DNA from: Avoscillospira_A sp052117125
Lineage (GTDB): Bacteria > Bacillota > Clostridia > Oscillospirales > Oscillospiraceae
DNA: 64,000 nucleotides
NCBI RefSeq assembly: GCF_052117125.1
Contig: NZ_JBQKJT010000009.1
Coordinates: forward strand, 93,534-157,533
Reading direction: 5' to 3'
The translations under genes and the position numbers were made by a program. This document shows, piece by piece, positions 35,165-43,941 of this stretch (positions are counted from its first letter, which is position 1; each line of letters begins with the position of its first letter). A model generated the notes under the pieces. That model ran no database searches. It saw only the letters and a program-made list of their open reading frames with translations, and was not told the DNA's origin.

Positions 35165-36163
35165 ATGAGACGAGCGATTTCTGCAGGATGTCTTGCAGCC
35201 CTGGGGGTGTGGTTGGCGGCGGCGGTTCTGACGGCCTATGAGACCGTGACGGCGCCCCGGGAACCAACGCCGGAGCCGGTGGTTATGGAGCCGGCGCCAT
35301 CCGCAACCGCCGAAACCGCCGACGGGTCACAGTCCGTCCGGCTGTCCACGGCGGACGGTGTGGAGACGGTGTCCCTGGACGACTATCTGACAGGGGTGGT
35401 GATGGGGGAGATGCCGGCATCTTTTCCCCAGGCGGCCTTGGAAGCACAGGCGGTAGCGGCCCGGACGTTTACCTGCAAGCAGATGCTGGGGGGGAAGCAT
35501 GACGGGGCAGACGTCTGTGACGACAGCGGATGCTGTCAGGCATATCTGTCGCCGGAGACGGCGGCGGAACGAATGGGCACGGAGTACGATGCTATATATA
35601 ATAAGGTAAGAGCGGCGGTGGAAGCCACCGACGGCCAAGTGCTGACCTACGACGGCGCGCTCATCGACGCGGTTTATTTCTCCTGTTCCGGCGGCGTCAC
35701 CGAGGACGCCGTGGCCGTCTGGGGGAATGAGGTGCCGTATCTCCAGTCGGTGGAAAGCCCCGGCGAGGAGGACGCGCCGCCCTATGAGGACGTGGTTTCA
35801 GTGGAGCGGGAGGTGTTCCGCCAAACCGTGGAAGCGGCGGGAGCCGTTTTGCCGGAGGACGGGGGACAGTGGTTCGGAACGGCTGTGCGCAGCAGCGGCG
35901 GCGGGGTGGAGACGGTGGAAATTGGCGGCGTGACCTTTACCGGGACCGAAGTCCGCAGTCTTTTCAACTTGCGGTCCACCCGGTTTTCCGTAACGGTAGG
36001 GGCGGAGACAGTGGATTTCTATACCCGGGGGTATGGTCACCGGGTGGGCCTGAGCCAGTACGGGGCGGCGGCCATGGCCGAGGAGGGCAGCAAGTGGCAG
36101 GAAATTTTGCAGCACTACTATACCGGCGTGGACATTGTGGACATGGAGACGGTACTGCCGTAG
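35165..36163 (+). CDS. spoIID: Stage II sporulation protein D (SpoIID/LytB family)
   Basis: Membrane-bound lytic transglycosylase that helps engulf the forespore. A signal anchor covers about residues 3-25 (ISAGCLAALGVWLAAAVL). The SpoIID domain includes GVVMGEMPASFPQAALEAQAVAART, the YFSCSGGVTEDA region and GYGHRVGLSQYGAAAMA near the end. Four Cys occur at about residues 105-126. The ATG at 35165 follows GGAGGGAAATGCT. Length 332 matches the family. It supports the view that the organism belongs to an endospore-forming lineage. In Bacillus the gene is under sigma-E; no sigma-E box could be assigned with confidence here. Confidence 0.92.
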   Translation: MRRAISAGCLAALGVWLAAAVLTAYETVTAPREPTPEPVVMEPAPSATAETADGSQSVRLSTADGVETVSLDDYLTGVVMGEMPASFPQAALEAQAVAARTFTCKQMLGGKHDGADVCDDSGCCQAYLSPETAAERMGTEYDAIYNKVRAAVEATDGQVLTYDGALIDAVYFSCSGGVTEDAVAVWGNEVPYLQSVESPGEEDAPPYEDVVSVEREVFRQTVEAAGAVLPEDGGQWFGTAVRSSGGGVETVEIGGVTFTGTEVRSLFNLRSTRFSVTVGAETVDFYTRGYGHRVGLSQYGAAAMAEEGSKWQEILQHYYTGVDIVDMETVLP

Positions 36164-36312
36164 GAGCGCGGCAACTGCCAAACGGGCAGCAAAAACGCAG
36201 CAAATCTTCTTTAGTCAAGACTTACTGCGTTCAATGGCTGCGGATGGACGGCCAGTATTCAGTTTTGGGCAGTTCTGCAAGGTAAACAGCGCAATCAAGG
36301 TGAATTTCAGGC

Positions 36313-36747
36313 TTACAAGCAACCAATGTGCATTCGTAAAATATTTTGTAAAAAAAGAATAATTTCCTTTTCGTTTTCAAATATCCATTGATCAATTAGC
36401 TCGGATTCCTCAAGCCACGCCTGCGGATAATTGAAATCAGTTTGATATGCTGCATCATGATAATCATGGTTGCCCAAAACATACATTTTACTGAGTTCTT
36501 CGCTGGGTGCAAACTGATGTAAATACTCTATCGTTTTATGAATTGCCTCTCGTTCCGCTGCTTCGTAATAAGTCCAAACACCGCTTCTCAAGGAGGTCCC
36601 CATCCAGGAGGACAATTCTAAAAATGCAACAACAAAGCCGGGCTTTTCGTGCATATTAGATAATTGAATAAACAAATCTGACTCAATCAGATAAAACTCT
36701 TCCGGAGCAATCGAGATGCTCTTTTCAATTAACTTTTGCATATCCAT
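36313..36747 (-). CDS. AT-rich orphan protein of unknown function
   Basis: 144 residues, soluble, acidic, mostly helical, with aromatic-rich segments (LSSWMGTSLRSGVWTYYEA; YVLNHxxY-like YVLGNHDYHDAAY). Base composition is clearly AT-richer than all neighbours, suggesting acquisition from another genome. There is a weak resemblance to the small DMP19/DUF4375-like and polymorphic-toxin immunity families, judged only from size and composition. A GGAG lies about 11 bases before the ATG at 36747. It is alone between spoIID and prfB. Function unknown. Confidence 0.6.
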   Translation of the reverse strand: MDMQKLIEKSISIAPEEFYLIESDLFIQLSNMHEKPGFVVAFLELSSWMGTSLRSGVWTYYEAAEREAIHKTIEYLHQFAPSEELSKMYVLGNHDYHDAAYQTDFNYPQAWLEESELIDQWIFENEKEIILFLQNILRMHIGCL

Positions 36748-36951
36748 CCCAGGTTCTTCTCCTTTGCAATTTCTGATTACTCATGCTGGTTTGTAGTTTA
36801 TTGTATCATGTTCAAACCATAAACTCTAGCGGTTTCCCTTTTATTTTACAGGATGGCGGGAAACGGTCGATTCTCTTGTTTGCGTTACTTTAAAAGTATT
36901 GATGACAGAAGCAAAAAAATCCATAGAGACTGTGGCCTTTCCAGATTCCTC

Positions 36952-36980
36952 TTTACAGGCCGTGGTTTTTCCGGTATAAT
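36952..36980 (+). promoter_or_regulatory. Promoter for prfB
   Basis: TTTACA (36952-36957), 17 bases, TATAAT (36975-36980). The predicted start near 36987 leaves a leader of only about 30 bases. Confidence 0.85.
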
Positions 36981-37016
36981 TGTTCCAACTATGTGCAAAG
37001 TGAGTGTGTGAGTACC

Positions 37017-38141
37017 ATGATTCAATTTGAGGAGTATAAAGGAAAACTGACGGCGCTGAAGCCCAAGCTGGACGAGCTGGCGGTCTCTCTGAATCTGGAG
37101 GCCGACGGCGAGGAGCTGGAGCGGCTCCACGCACAGATTGAAGCCCCCGGTTTCTGGGACAATCAGGAGCTGTCCCAGAAGGTCATGAAGCGGGCCCGTC
37201 AGCTGGAGACCAAGGCTGAGCGCTACCAGAAAATGTGCACCAACTGGGAAGACCTGCTGACCATCTGCGAGATGGCGCTGGAGGAGAACGACGATTCCAT
37301 GCTGGAGGAATTGACCACCGGCTATGAGGCCCTGGAGACGGCCATGGAGAGCGCCCGCCTGGAGACGCTGCTGACGGAGGAGTACGACGCCTACAACGCC
37401 ATTGTTACCCTCCATGCCGGCGCCGGCGGCACCGAGGCTCAGGACTGGGCGCAGATGTTGTTCCGTATGTATACCCGTTGGGCCGAGCGCCATGGCTTCT
37501 CCTGCAAGACCCTGGACTACCAGGACGGCGATGAAGCCGGTATCAAGAGCGCCACCATCATGATTGAGGGCCCCAACGCCTACGGCTATCTGCGCAGCGA
37601 ACACGGCGTCCACCGCCTGGTCCGGGTGTCGCCCTTCGACGCCAACGCCCGCCGTCAGACGTCTTTTGCCGCCGCCGAGGTTATGCCGGACCTGCCCGAC
37701 GACTGCACCGATGTGGAAATCCGTCCCGACGAATACGAGATGCAGGTGTTCCGTTCCTCCGGCGCCGGTGGTCAGCACATCAATAAGACGTCCTCCGCCG
37801 TCCGTCTGATTCACCACGCTACGGGCATTGTGGTGTCCTGCCAGACAGAGCGCAGCCAGTTCCAGAACAAGGAATCCTGCCTCCGCATGCTGCGAGCCAA
37901 GCTCATCGAGCTGAAAATGCAGCAACATGCCGAGAAAATTTCTGATATCAAAGGTGTGCAGCTGAAAATCGAATGGGGCAGCCAGATCCGGTCCTACGTC
38001 TTCATGCCCTATCAGCTGGTCAAGGACACCCGCACCGGTTACGAGTCCTCCAACATCAACGCCGTCATGGACGGCGATCTGGACGGTTTCATCAACGCCT
38101 ATCTGACCTGCGCCGCCACCAACACCTGGGTCACCAAATAA
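37017..38141 (+). CDS. prfB: Peptide chain release factor 2
   Basis: Recognises UGA and UAA stop codons and triggers peptide release. The SPF codon-recognition tripeptide is in RVSPFDANARRQ and the catalytic GGQ is at residues 251-253 (SGAGGQHINKT). The frame is open from the first codon: the region where many bacteria have the autoregulatory UGA frameshift (around residues 20-28, LAVSLNLEADGEE) has no stop, so translation is direct. The ATG at 37017 has only a weak ribosome site; a GTG eight codons earlier would leave a leader of about six bases and is less likely. Confidence 0.95.
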   Translation: MIQFEEYKGKLTALKPKLDELAVSLNLEADGEELERLHAQIEAPGFWDNQELSQKVMKRARQLETKAERYQKMCTNWEDLLTICEMALEENDDSMLEELTTGYEALETAMESARLETLLTEEYDAYNAIVTLHAGAGGTEAQDWAQMLFRMYTRWAERHGFSCKTLDYQDGDEAGIKSATIMIEGPNAYGYLRSEHGVHRLVRVSPFDANARRQTSFAAAEVMPDLPDDCTDVEIRPDEYEMQVFRSSGAGGQHINKTSSAVRLIHHATGIVVSCQTERSQFQNKESCLRMLRAKLIELKMQQHAEKISDIKGVQLKIEWGSQIRSYVFMPYQLVKDTRTGYESSNINAVMDGDLDGFINAYLTCAATNTWVTK

Positions 38142-38162
38142 CGGGAAAGTCGGGATTTCCCC

Positions 38163-38191
38163 TTGCTTTTTGAAATTTGGTGTGGTATGAT
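38163..38191 (+). promoter_or_regulatory. Promoter for secG
   Basis: TTGCTT (38163-38168), 17 bases, TATGAT (38186-38191), 56 bases before the secG start. Confidence 0.65.
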
Positions 38192-38246
38192 AATCCATGC
38201 GAAAAAATGAACGGCTGGCGCAGTCCGCCGATGATTGGAGGAAGTT

Positions 38247-38489
38247 ATGAGCGTTCCCGCGATTTTAGTCACCATCGTTCTGATTATCAGCGCTGTGCTG
38301 CTGATCCTGGCCGTTCTGGTGCAGTCCGGTAAGAGCGAGGGCCTGTCCGGCACGCTGGTGGGTTCTTCTGCCGCTGAGTCCTTCCTGGGCCAGAACAGAA
38401 GCCATACCTGGGATGCCAAGGTTGCCCGTGCCACCAAGTGGCTGGCCGGCATCTTTGTCGTGTGTGCCTTTTTGCTGAACCTGCTGTAA
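38247..38489 (+). CDS. secG: Preprotein translocase subunit SecG
   Basis: 80-residue membrane protein of the SecYEG channel. Two transmembrane segments (about 4-26 and 59-78) flank a loop with GLSGTLVGSSAAESFLG, close to the family GlsgaigG pattern. GGAGGAAGTT precedes the ATG at 38247; an upstream in-frame ATG falls on the ribosome site itself. A strong terminator follows. Confidence 0.93.
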   Translation: MSVPAILVTIVLIISAVLLILAVLVQSGKSEGLSGTLVGSSAAESFLGQNRSHTWDAKVARATKWLAGIFVVCAFLLNLL

Positions 38490-38510
38490 GGCATCGAATC
38501 ATGAATGGAT

Positions 38511-38548
38511 AAAAAATCTCCGGCAACTGCGGTTGCCGGAGATTTTTT
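38511..38548. terminator. Terminator between secG and a small minus-strand gene
   Basis: 17-bp stem (38511-38527 with 38532-38548), TGCG loop, with A run and T run at either end; works for both converging transcripts. Confidence 0.95.
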
Positions 38549-38550
38549 GC

Positions 38551-38760
38551 CTATAATTGAAAATCCTTGTCGTCGTACCGTTTCAGCGCCGGGGCCTTGG
38601 GCCGGGGCGGAACCCGCTTCAGCGGGTCGTACCGGAAGCGGAAGCACTGGTCGGCGGCGGCGACAATGCCCTTTTTGGAGCAGATCAACTGGTGCTCGTC
38701 AATGCGTCCGGCGTGGGCGCAGTAGGCGCAGTAATGGCTGATTTTTTTGCGAAAGACCAT
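38551..38760 (-). CDS. Small cysteine-rich conserved protein
   Basis: 69 residues: a basic start, then CAYCAHAGRIDEHQLICSKKG with Cys pairs suited to a small zinc-binding knuckle, one further Cys in DQCFRFRYDPLKRVPPRPK, and a lysine/proline-rich tail. AGGAGGGATACCC precedes the ATG at 38760, which is strong support that it is real. It probably follows ylbJ on the same transcript (35-base gap). No function is known to me; nucleic-acid binding is only a guess from charge and Cys pattern. Confidence 0.8.
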   Translation of the reverse strand: MVFRKKISHYCAYCAHAGRIDEHQLICSKKGIVAAADQCFRFRYDPLKRVPPRPKAPALKRYDDKDFQL

Positions 38761-38795
38761 GGGTATCCCTCCTGCGGCGCAGTCTTCTGGGTCCA

Positions 38796-39815
38796 TTATA
38801 CCGGACGGGCGGGAAATTTCCAAGAGGTTTTTGTCAGCCGGGGGAGCAGAGCGGCCAACAGGACTGCCAGCAGGGGCAGCGGGTCCCGGACCGTCAGCAG
38901 CCGCACCAGGGCCACCGACAGAAGACACTGGAGCCCTTTCCCCAGGAAATAGTACCTCATTTGGATGGGGCGGTCTCCCCGCAGGGACAAAACCTGACAG
39001 TGGACGCACAATCCACCCCAGCCCAGAAAAGCGGCGGCCCAGACCATGGCCGCAGGAACCGGCAGCCCCTGTTCTGTCAGCAGCGCCATACCGGTGGACA
39101 GCTCCAGCACACCGGCAGCAGTCAGAGCGGGCAGGGGCGGCAGCAGACGGGAGAGGGTGCCCAGCAGCACGCCGAAAAAGACGAGAAATCCACAGAGATA
39201 GAGACAGGTTACAGCGGCGTCCTGAACCGAGCGGATGAAATCGACGGCAAAGGGACCGGTGGTTGTGTCCGCCGGTGCGATGGCCCGGGATGATTCCAAA
39301 GTGCGGGGCCGCAGCAGGATACCGGTCAGCACCGCGGCCAGAATATGGACCGCCCACAGCGTCACCCCCAGCCGGACGCTGCCAAGAAGACCCAGACCCA
39401 CCACACCGAGAATATACCCGGGGCCGCCGTTGTTGCAGAAGGACAGAGCACGGCTGACCTGCCGGGCCGACAGCTGTTTCTGGTCGTAGAGGCGAAACAG
39501 AGCGGCGGCCCCCACCGGGTAGCCGCCCAGGGCACCCAGCACCAGTGCGCCCGCCGCGTCGGCGGGAACCCCCAGTACCGGCTCCATCCACCGGCCCAGG
39601 GCCGAAGCGGCATAGCGGTGATAGGACCGGCGGACCAGCAGATTGGTCAGTACAAAAAAGGGGAACAGGGACGGCACCACCACAGCGGCGCACCGTTCCA
39701 AAACGGCCCGACCGCTGGCCGACGTGGCGGCCGGATCGGCCAGCCACAGGGCCAGCAGGGCCGACAGCAGGAGAAAACCATAAAAAGAAGTTTGTTTCCA
39801 AACGGGACGATCCAC
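38796..39815 (-). CDS. ylbJ: Sporulation integral membrane protein YlbJ
   Basis: Polytopic membrane protein of 339 residues needed for spore-coat/cortex formation in Bacillus. Around eight hydrophobic segments; nucleoside-recognition/gate domain features include SLFPFFVLTNLL, LGALGGYPVGAAAL and FCNNGGPGYILG. The GTG at 39815 is eight bases after GAGG and gives a start just before the first helix; the open frame continues upstream over yqfC without support. It is divergent from yqfC, another sporulation gene, across 93 bases. Confidence 0.88.
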   Translation of the reverse strand: MDRPVWKQTSFYGFLLLSALLALWLADPAATSASGRAVLERCAAVVVPSLFPFFVLTNLLVRRSYHRYAASALGRWMEPVLGVPADAAGALVLGALGGYPVGAAALFRLYDQKQLSARQVSRALSFCNNGGPGYILGVVGLGLLGSVRLGVTLWAVHILAAVLTGILLRPRTLESSRAIAPADTTTGPFAVDFIRSVQDAAVTCLYLCGFLVFFGVLLGTLSRLLPPLPALTAAGVLELSTGMALLTEQGLPVPAAMVWAAAFLGWGGLCVHCQVLSLRGDRPIQMRYYFLGKGLQCLLSVALVRLLTVRDPLPLLAVLLAALLPRLTKTSWKFPARPV

Positions 39816-39908
39816 ACAACTCACCTCACGGCATGTATACGCCGGGGACAACTTTCTATGCCTGGGCGCATATGTATCTACCGAGTCAGCGTACAAGGAG
39901 GGATGCGT

Positions 39909-40196
39909 GTGAAGCGGACAAAAGCGCTTCTGACGGCGGCGGCCCAACGGCTGGATGTGCCGCAGGATGTTCTGACCAATGCGCCGCGGGTGGAGGTCAT
40001 GGGATTTCAACAGGTGACCGTTGAACACCACCGGGGCGTGACGGAGTACACGGAAGACGCCGTGACGGTGGCCGTGGCCGATGGGGCCGTGCGGATCACC
40101 GGGGCCGGACTCACCATTTCATTGATGAACCAGGGCTTTGTCACGGTCTGCGGCAATGTGGCCGATGTGGCGCTGCTGCCGGGAGGCTGTCCATGA
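39909..40196 (+). CDS. yqfC: Sporulation protein YqfC
   Basis: 95-residue YqfC/YabP-type protein. It ends in a beta-rich domain with GFQQVTVEHHRGVTEYTEDAV and TISLMNQGFVTVCGNV, resembling the YabP family pattern. The GTG at 39909 is six bases from AGGAGG; an ATG at 39903 touches the Shine-Dalgarno sequence and is less likely. Its stop overlaps yqfD by four bases. In Bacillus yqfC-yqfD is in the sigma-E regulon. Confidence 0.87.
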   Translation: MKRTKALLTAAAQRLDVPQDVLTNAPRVEVMGFQQVTVEHHRGVTEYTEDAVTVAVADGAVRITGAGLTISLMNQGFVTVCGNVADVALLPGGCP

Positions 40197-41389
40197 CCGG
40201 CCGGATGCGGCGGCTTCTGGGCAGCGTCTGCCTGACGGTGACCGCAGCGGCGCCGGAACAGGTCCTCAACCGTCTGGTCCGGGAAGGGGTGTTTTTCTGG
40301 GATTTGCAGCGGCCGGACCCTTTCACGTGCCGTTTTTCTGTCCGGCGGCGGGACCGGCAGCGGGCCGAAGAATTGGCGGAACGGTCCTTCGGTACCGTGG
40401 TGGAAGCCCGGGAGACTGGTCTGCCCCTGCTGGTGCCCAAGCTTCTGCGCCGGAAGTTCCTGATCTGTGCCCTTGGTCTTGTGGCGGTGATGATGACGGT
40501 GCTGCCGGGCTTTGTCTGGTGCATCCATGTGGAGGGTAACGACAAGGTACCGGCGGAGAAAATTTTGCAGGAGCTGGAAAAGCTGGGGGTAGGCTTTGGC
40601 ACCCGGGGTGGCGATATTGTGTCCCAGGATTTGAAAAATCAGATGCTCAATATCATTCCGGAGTTGGAATGGCTGACGGTGAACCGCAGCGGCGGTCTGG
40701 CCACGGTGGTGGTCCGGGAGCGGCTGACCGCCGACGAACCCATTGACCGCCGGGAAATCTGCAATCTGGTTTCGGCGGAGGACTGTCTCATCACGCAGAT
40801 GGAGGTTCTGTCGGGACATGCGCTGTGCGAGCCCGGCGACGTGGTGCAGAAGGGGCAGGTCCTGGTATCGGCCTATCAGGAGCTGGAAATCTCCACCCAA
40901 GTGACCCGCGCCCTGGGGGAAATCTATGGTAACACCTGGCACGACCAGGACGCCGTGACGCCGGCGGAAGCCGTCTGCAAGGGCGAGGTCACGGGCGAAC
41001 AGCGGCGATATGCCGTGGAGATTGGGAAAAAACGAATAAATTTCTATGGAGACAGTGGAATTTGGGGTACCGGATGTGATAAAATAGTGGTGAATCATCC
41101 CTTGACCTTGCCGGGAGGCTATACGCTGCCCATCGGCTGGATCGAGGAGATTGCCGTGGAGCGGGAGACAGAGACGGCGACAGTCCCGCCGGCGGAAGCC
41201 GCGGATATTCTGCGAACCGGCGCCGCCGGAGCCTTGAAGCAGTCCATGATTGCCGGGCAAATCCTGGAGGATCGGACCGCGGTCCGGCGGGAGGGCGCGG
41301 TGTACCGGCTCACAGGGGACTACGCCTGCCACGAAATGGTGGCGCGGCCCGTCCCCGCAATTCAATGGGAAAGCGAAGGAACTACATGA
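40193..41389 (+). CDS. yqfD: Sporulation protein YqfD (SpoIV-like membrane protein)
   Basis: 398-residue protein: a cytoplasmic N-terminal domain of about 85 residues, one transmembrane helix (about 88-107; FLICALGLVAVMMTVLPGFV) and a large exterior domain with the family features IHVEGNDKVP, VVVRERL and EPGDVVQKGQVLVS. The gene is coupled to yqfC upstream and phoH downstream by ATGA overlaps, so the sporulation pair is fused to the phoH-ybeY-era transcript, the same order as in Bacillus. Confidence 0.92.
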   Translation: MTGRMRRLLGSVCLTVTAAAPEQVLNRLVREGVFFWDLQRPDPFTCRFSVRRRDRQRAEELAERSFGTVVEARETGLPLLVPKLLRRKFLICALGLVAVMMTVLPGFVWCIHVEGNDKVPAEKILQELEKLGVGFGTRGGDIVSQDLKNQMLNIIPELEWLTVNRSGGLATVVVRERLTADEPIDRREICNLVSAEDCLITQMEVLSGHALCEPGDVVQKGQVLVSAYQELEISTQVTRALGEIYGNTWHDQDAVTPAEAVCKGEVTGEQRRYAVEIGKKRINFYGDSGIWGTGCDKIVVNHPLTLPGGYTLPIGWIEEIAVERETETATVPPAEAADILRTGAAGALKQSMIAGQILEDRTAVRREGAVYRLTGDYACHEMVARPVPAIQWESEGTT

Positions 41390-42378
41390 CAGAACGGGTA
41401 ATCAACGCCGAGCGCATCGAGCAGATCATCAGTGTGTTCGGCTCCTTTGACGAAAATATCAAGCGCATTGAGCAGGCCTTTGACATTCATGTGACCAACC
41501 GTGGCACGGAATTGAAGGTTCAGGGCGATGTGGAGGCTGCCGACAAGGGCGTTCGGGCCATCGAAGCCCTCATGTCCCTGGCCTCCAAGGGCGAGACCAT
41601 TGACGAACAGAAGGTGCGCTACCTCATCAGCCTCATCAACGCCGGCAACGACGACAAGGTGGGGGAGATGGCTAAGGACGTCATCTGCGTCACGGCCAAG
41701 GGCAAGCCCATCAAAGCCAAGACCCTGGGCCAGCAGAAGTATCTCAAGGCCATTGCCAAGAATACCATCACCCTGGGCGTCGGCCCCGCTGGTACCGGTA
41801 AGACGTATCTGGCCGTGGCTATGGCTGTGGCGGCGTTCCGGGCCAAGGAGGTCAACCGCATCATTCTGACCCGTCCGGCGGTGGAAGCCGGAGAGCGGCT
41901 GGGCTTCCTGCCCGGCGACCTCCAGAACAAGGTGGACCCGTATCTGCGGCCCCTGTATGACGCCCTGTTTGATATGCTGGGACCTGAGACGTATGGAAAA
42001 TATCTGGAGCGGGGCAATATTGAGGTAGCCCCTCTGGCCTATATGCGCGGTCGGACCTTGGATGACAGCTTTATTATCCTGGACGAGGCCCAGAACACTA
42101 CCCGGGAGCAGATGAAAATGTTCCTGACCCGTTTGGGCTTCGGCTCCAAAATCGTCATCACCGGCGACGCCACCCAGATCGACTTGCCCGCCGACAAGGT
42201 CAGCGGTCTGAAAGAGGCGCTGAAGGTTTTGGAAGGCGTGCCGGATATTGCCATTTGCCGCCTGTCGGCCAGCGACGTGGTGCGCCATCAGCTGGTGCAG
42301 CAGATCGTGGCCGCCTATGAGAAGTATGAGACGAAAAAACCGCCGGTCGCCGGCAAGACGTTCCAAAGGAAGCGATAA
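41386..42378 (+). CDS. phoH: PhoH-family ATPase
   Basis: 330-residue P-loop ATPase with Walker A GVGPAGTGKTYLA (about residues 131-143) and Walker B FIILDEAQN, plus TGDATQIDLP. PhoH proteins are predicted RNA-associated ATPases/helicases and commonly adjoin ybeY, as here. AAGGAACTAC precedes the ATG, which overlaps the yqfD stop. Confidence 0.95.
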   Translation: MTERVINAERIEQIISVFGSFDENIKRIEQAFDIHVTNRGTELKVQGDVEAADKGVRAIEALMSLASKGETIDEQKVRYLISLINAGNDDKVGEMAKDVICVTAKGKPIKAKTLGQQKYLKAIAKNTITLGVGPAGTGKTYLAVAMAVAAFRAKEVNRIILTRPAVEAGERLGFLPGDLQNKVDPYLRPLYDALFDMLGPETYGKYLERGNIEVAPLAYMRGRTLDDSFIILDEAQNTTREQMKMFLTRLGFGSKIVITGDATQIDLPADKVSGLKEALKVLEGVPDIAICRLSASDVVRHQLVQQIVAAYEKYETKKPPVAGKTFQRKR

Positions 42379-42381
42379 CCA

Positions 42382-42876
42382 ATGAAGCACCGGATCAATC
42401 TGCTGTTTGAGGGCAGCGCCGCCCGTAAGGTACTGCTGGGCCGCCATCTGCGCCGCTGTATCACGGCGGCGCTGGACGCCGAGGGTGTCCACGTACCTTG
42501 TGAGATCAATGTTCTGGTCACCGATGACGCCACCATCCATGTCATCAACCGCCAGACCCGCAACGTGGACCGGCCCACGGATGTGCTGTCGTTTCCCATG
42601 TTCAACTACGAGCCGGGCCGGTTTCCCGCGGACGTCTCCGGGGATATCGACCCGGAGACGGGGCTGCTGCCCCTGGGGGATATGGTTCTGTCTCTGGAGC
42701 GGGCAGCGGCTCAGGCGAAAGAATACGGCCACAGTCTCAAGCGGGAGGCGGGCTATCTGACCATCCATTCGGTACTGCATCTGCTGGGCTATGACCATTT
42801 GGACGAGGGACCTATGAAACGGCAGATGCGGGCCCGGGAGGAAGCCATTCTGGCAGACATCGAGCTGCCCCGATAA
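42382..42876 (+). CDS. ybeY: Endoribonuclease/rRNA maturation factor YbeY
   Basis: Zinc-dependent endoribonuclease for 16S rRNA 3' processing and ribosome quality control. The signature HxxxHxxGYDH is visible as HSVLHLLGYDH near residues 131-141, and the DVLSFPM block is present. 164 residues. Starts three bases after phoH. Confidence 0.96.
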   Translation: MKHRINLLFEGSAARKVLLGRHLRRCITAALDAEGVHVPCEINVLVTDDATIHVINRQTRNVDRPTDVLSFPMFNYEPGRFPADVSGDIDPETGLLPLGDMVLSLERAAAQAKEYGHSLKREAGYLTIHSVLHLLGYDHLDEGPMKRQMRAREEAILADIELPR

Positions 42877-42901
42877 TACAAAAGACAACGGGAGGAAGTA
42901 C

Positions 42902-43786
42902 ATGATTACGAAATCCGCCATGATTACCATTGCCGGACGGCCGAACGTGGGCAAGTCCACCCTCATCAACCGTCTGGTGGGGGAGAAGGTGGCCATCGTC
43001 TCCAACAAGCCCCAGACCACCCGTAACCGCATTTGCGGCGTTTTGACCCGGGACAATACGCAGATTGTGTTTATGGATACGCCGGGTTTCCACAAGCCCC
43101 GGACCCGGTTGGGCGATTATATGGTTGATGTGGTGCGGGAGTCCGTCAGCGATGTGGACGCGGTGCTGCTGCTGGTGGAGTCCATTGCCAACATCGGTTC
43201 CCAGGAGCAGGCATTGCTGGACCAGATGCGGGGCGGCGCGCCGGTGGTGCTGGTCATCAACAAGATCGACACGGTGGAGAAGGACGAATTGCTGTCGGTC
43301 ATTGCCGTCTACAGCGCGGCCTTTGACTTTGCCGCCGTCGTTCCCATTTCGGCCAAGACCGGCGACGGTGTGGAAGAACTGATTGCGGAGACCATGGGCT
43401 ACGCCCAGGACGGTCCCCAGCTGTTCCCCGATGGTATGGTGACAGACCAGCCCGAGCGGCAGATCATTGCCGAGATCATCCGGGAAAAGCTCCTGTGGTG
43501 TCTCGACAAGGAGATTCCCCACGGCACCGCTGTGGAGATCACCAAATTCTCCGAGCGGGACAACGGGATTATCGATGTGGATGCCACCATCTACTGTGAG
43601 AAAGCCAGCCACAAGGGCATCATTATCGGAAAACAGGGGAGCATGCTCAAGAAGATCAGCACCATGGCCCGGGAGGATTGCGAGCGGTTCATGGGTACGA
43701 AGGTCTATTTGGAGACGTGGGTCAAGGTCAAGGAAAACTGGCGCGACAGCGCACGCCTCATTCAGAATTTCGGATTTGAAAAATAA
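42902..43786 (+). CDS. era: Ribosome-assembly GTPase Era
   Basis: GTPase binding the 16S rRNA 3' end during 30S assembly. G1 is GRPNVGKST (residues 12-20), G3 is DTPGFH, G4 is NKID; the C-terminal KH domain contains IIIGKQGSMLKKI. 294 residues. AGGAAGTAC precedes the ATG. The classical next genes, cdd and recO, are displaced about 3.4 kb by the sigma-factor locus. Confidence 0.97.
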   Translation: MITKSAMITIAGRPNVGKSTLINRLVGEKVAIVSNKPQTTRNRICGVLTRDNTQIVFMDTPGFHKPRTRLGDYMVDVVRESVSDVDAVLLLVESIANIGSQEQALLDQMRGGAPVVLVINKIDTVEKDELLSVIAVYSAAFDFAAVVPISAKTGDGVEELIAETMGYAQDGPQLFPDGMVTDQPERQIIAEIIREKLLWCLDKEIPHGTAVEITKFSERDNGIIDVDATIYCEKASHKGIIIGKQGSMLKKISTMAREDCERFMGTKVYLETWVKVKENWRDSARLIQNFGFEK

Positions 43787-43792
43787 CTGGTA

Positions 43793-43836
43793 AAGCGGGG
43801 CGCTGCGCGGAGCGGTACCCCGCTTCTGCGTTTTTT
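43793..43836 (+). terminator. Probable terminator after era
   Basis: 8-bp stem (43793-43800 with 43818-43825) with an internal GC-rich loop, five bases, then a run of six T. Confidence 0.65.
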
Positions 43837-43941
43837 GTCCTTTGAAAAAACGGTGTGACCAACGGCGCACAATCTGTGTCTTTTATAGACAGAGGGGAAC
43901 TGTTTAAGAGCCCCGATGCCTGTAAAGGAGGAGAGTACTGC

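Noticed and set aside
36993..37016. GTG start for prfB eight codons upstream
   Set aside because: It would sit about six bases after the predicted transcription start with no ribosome site.
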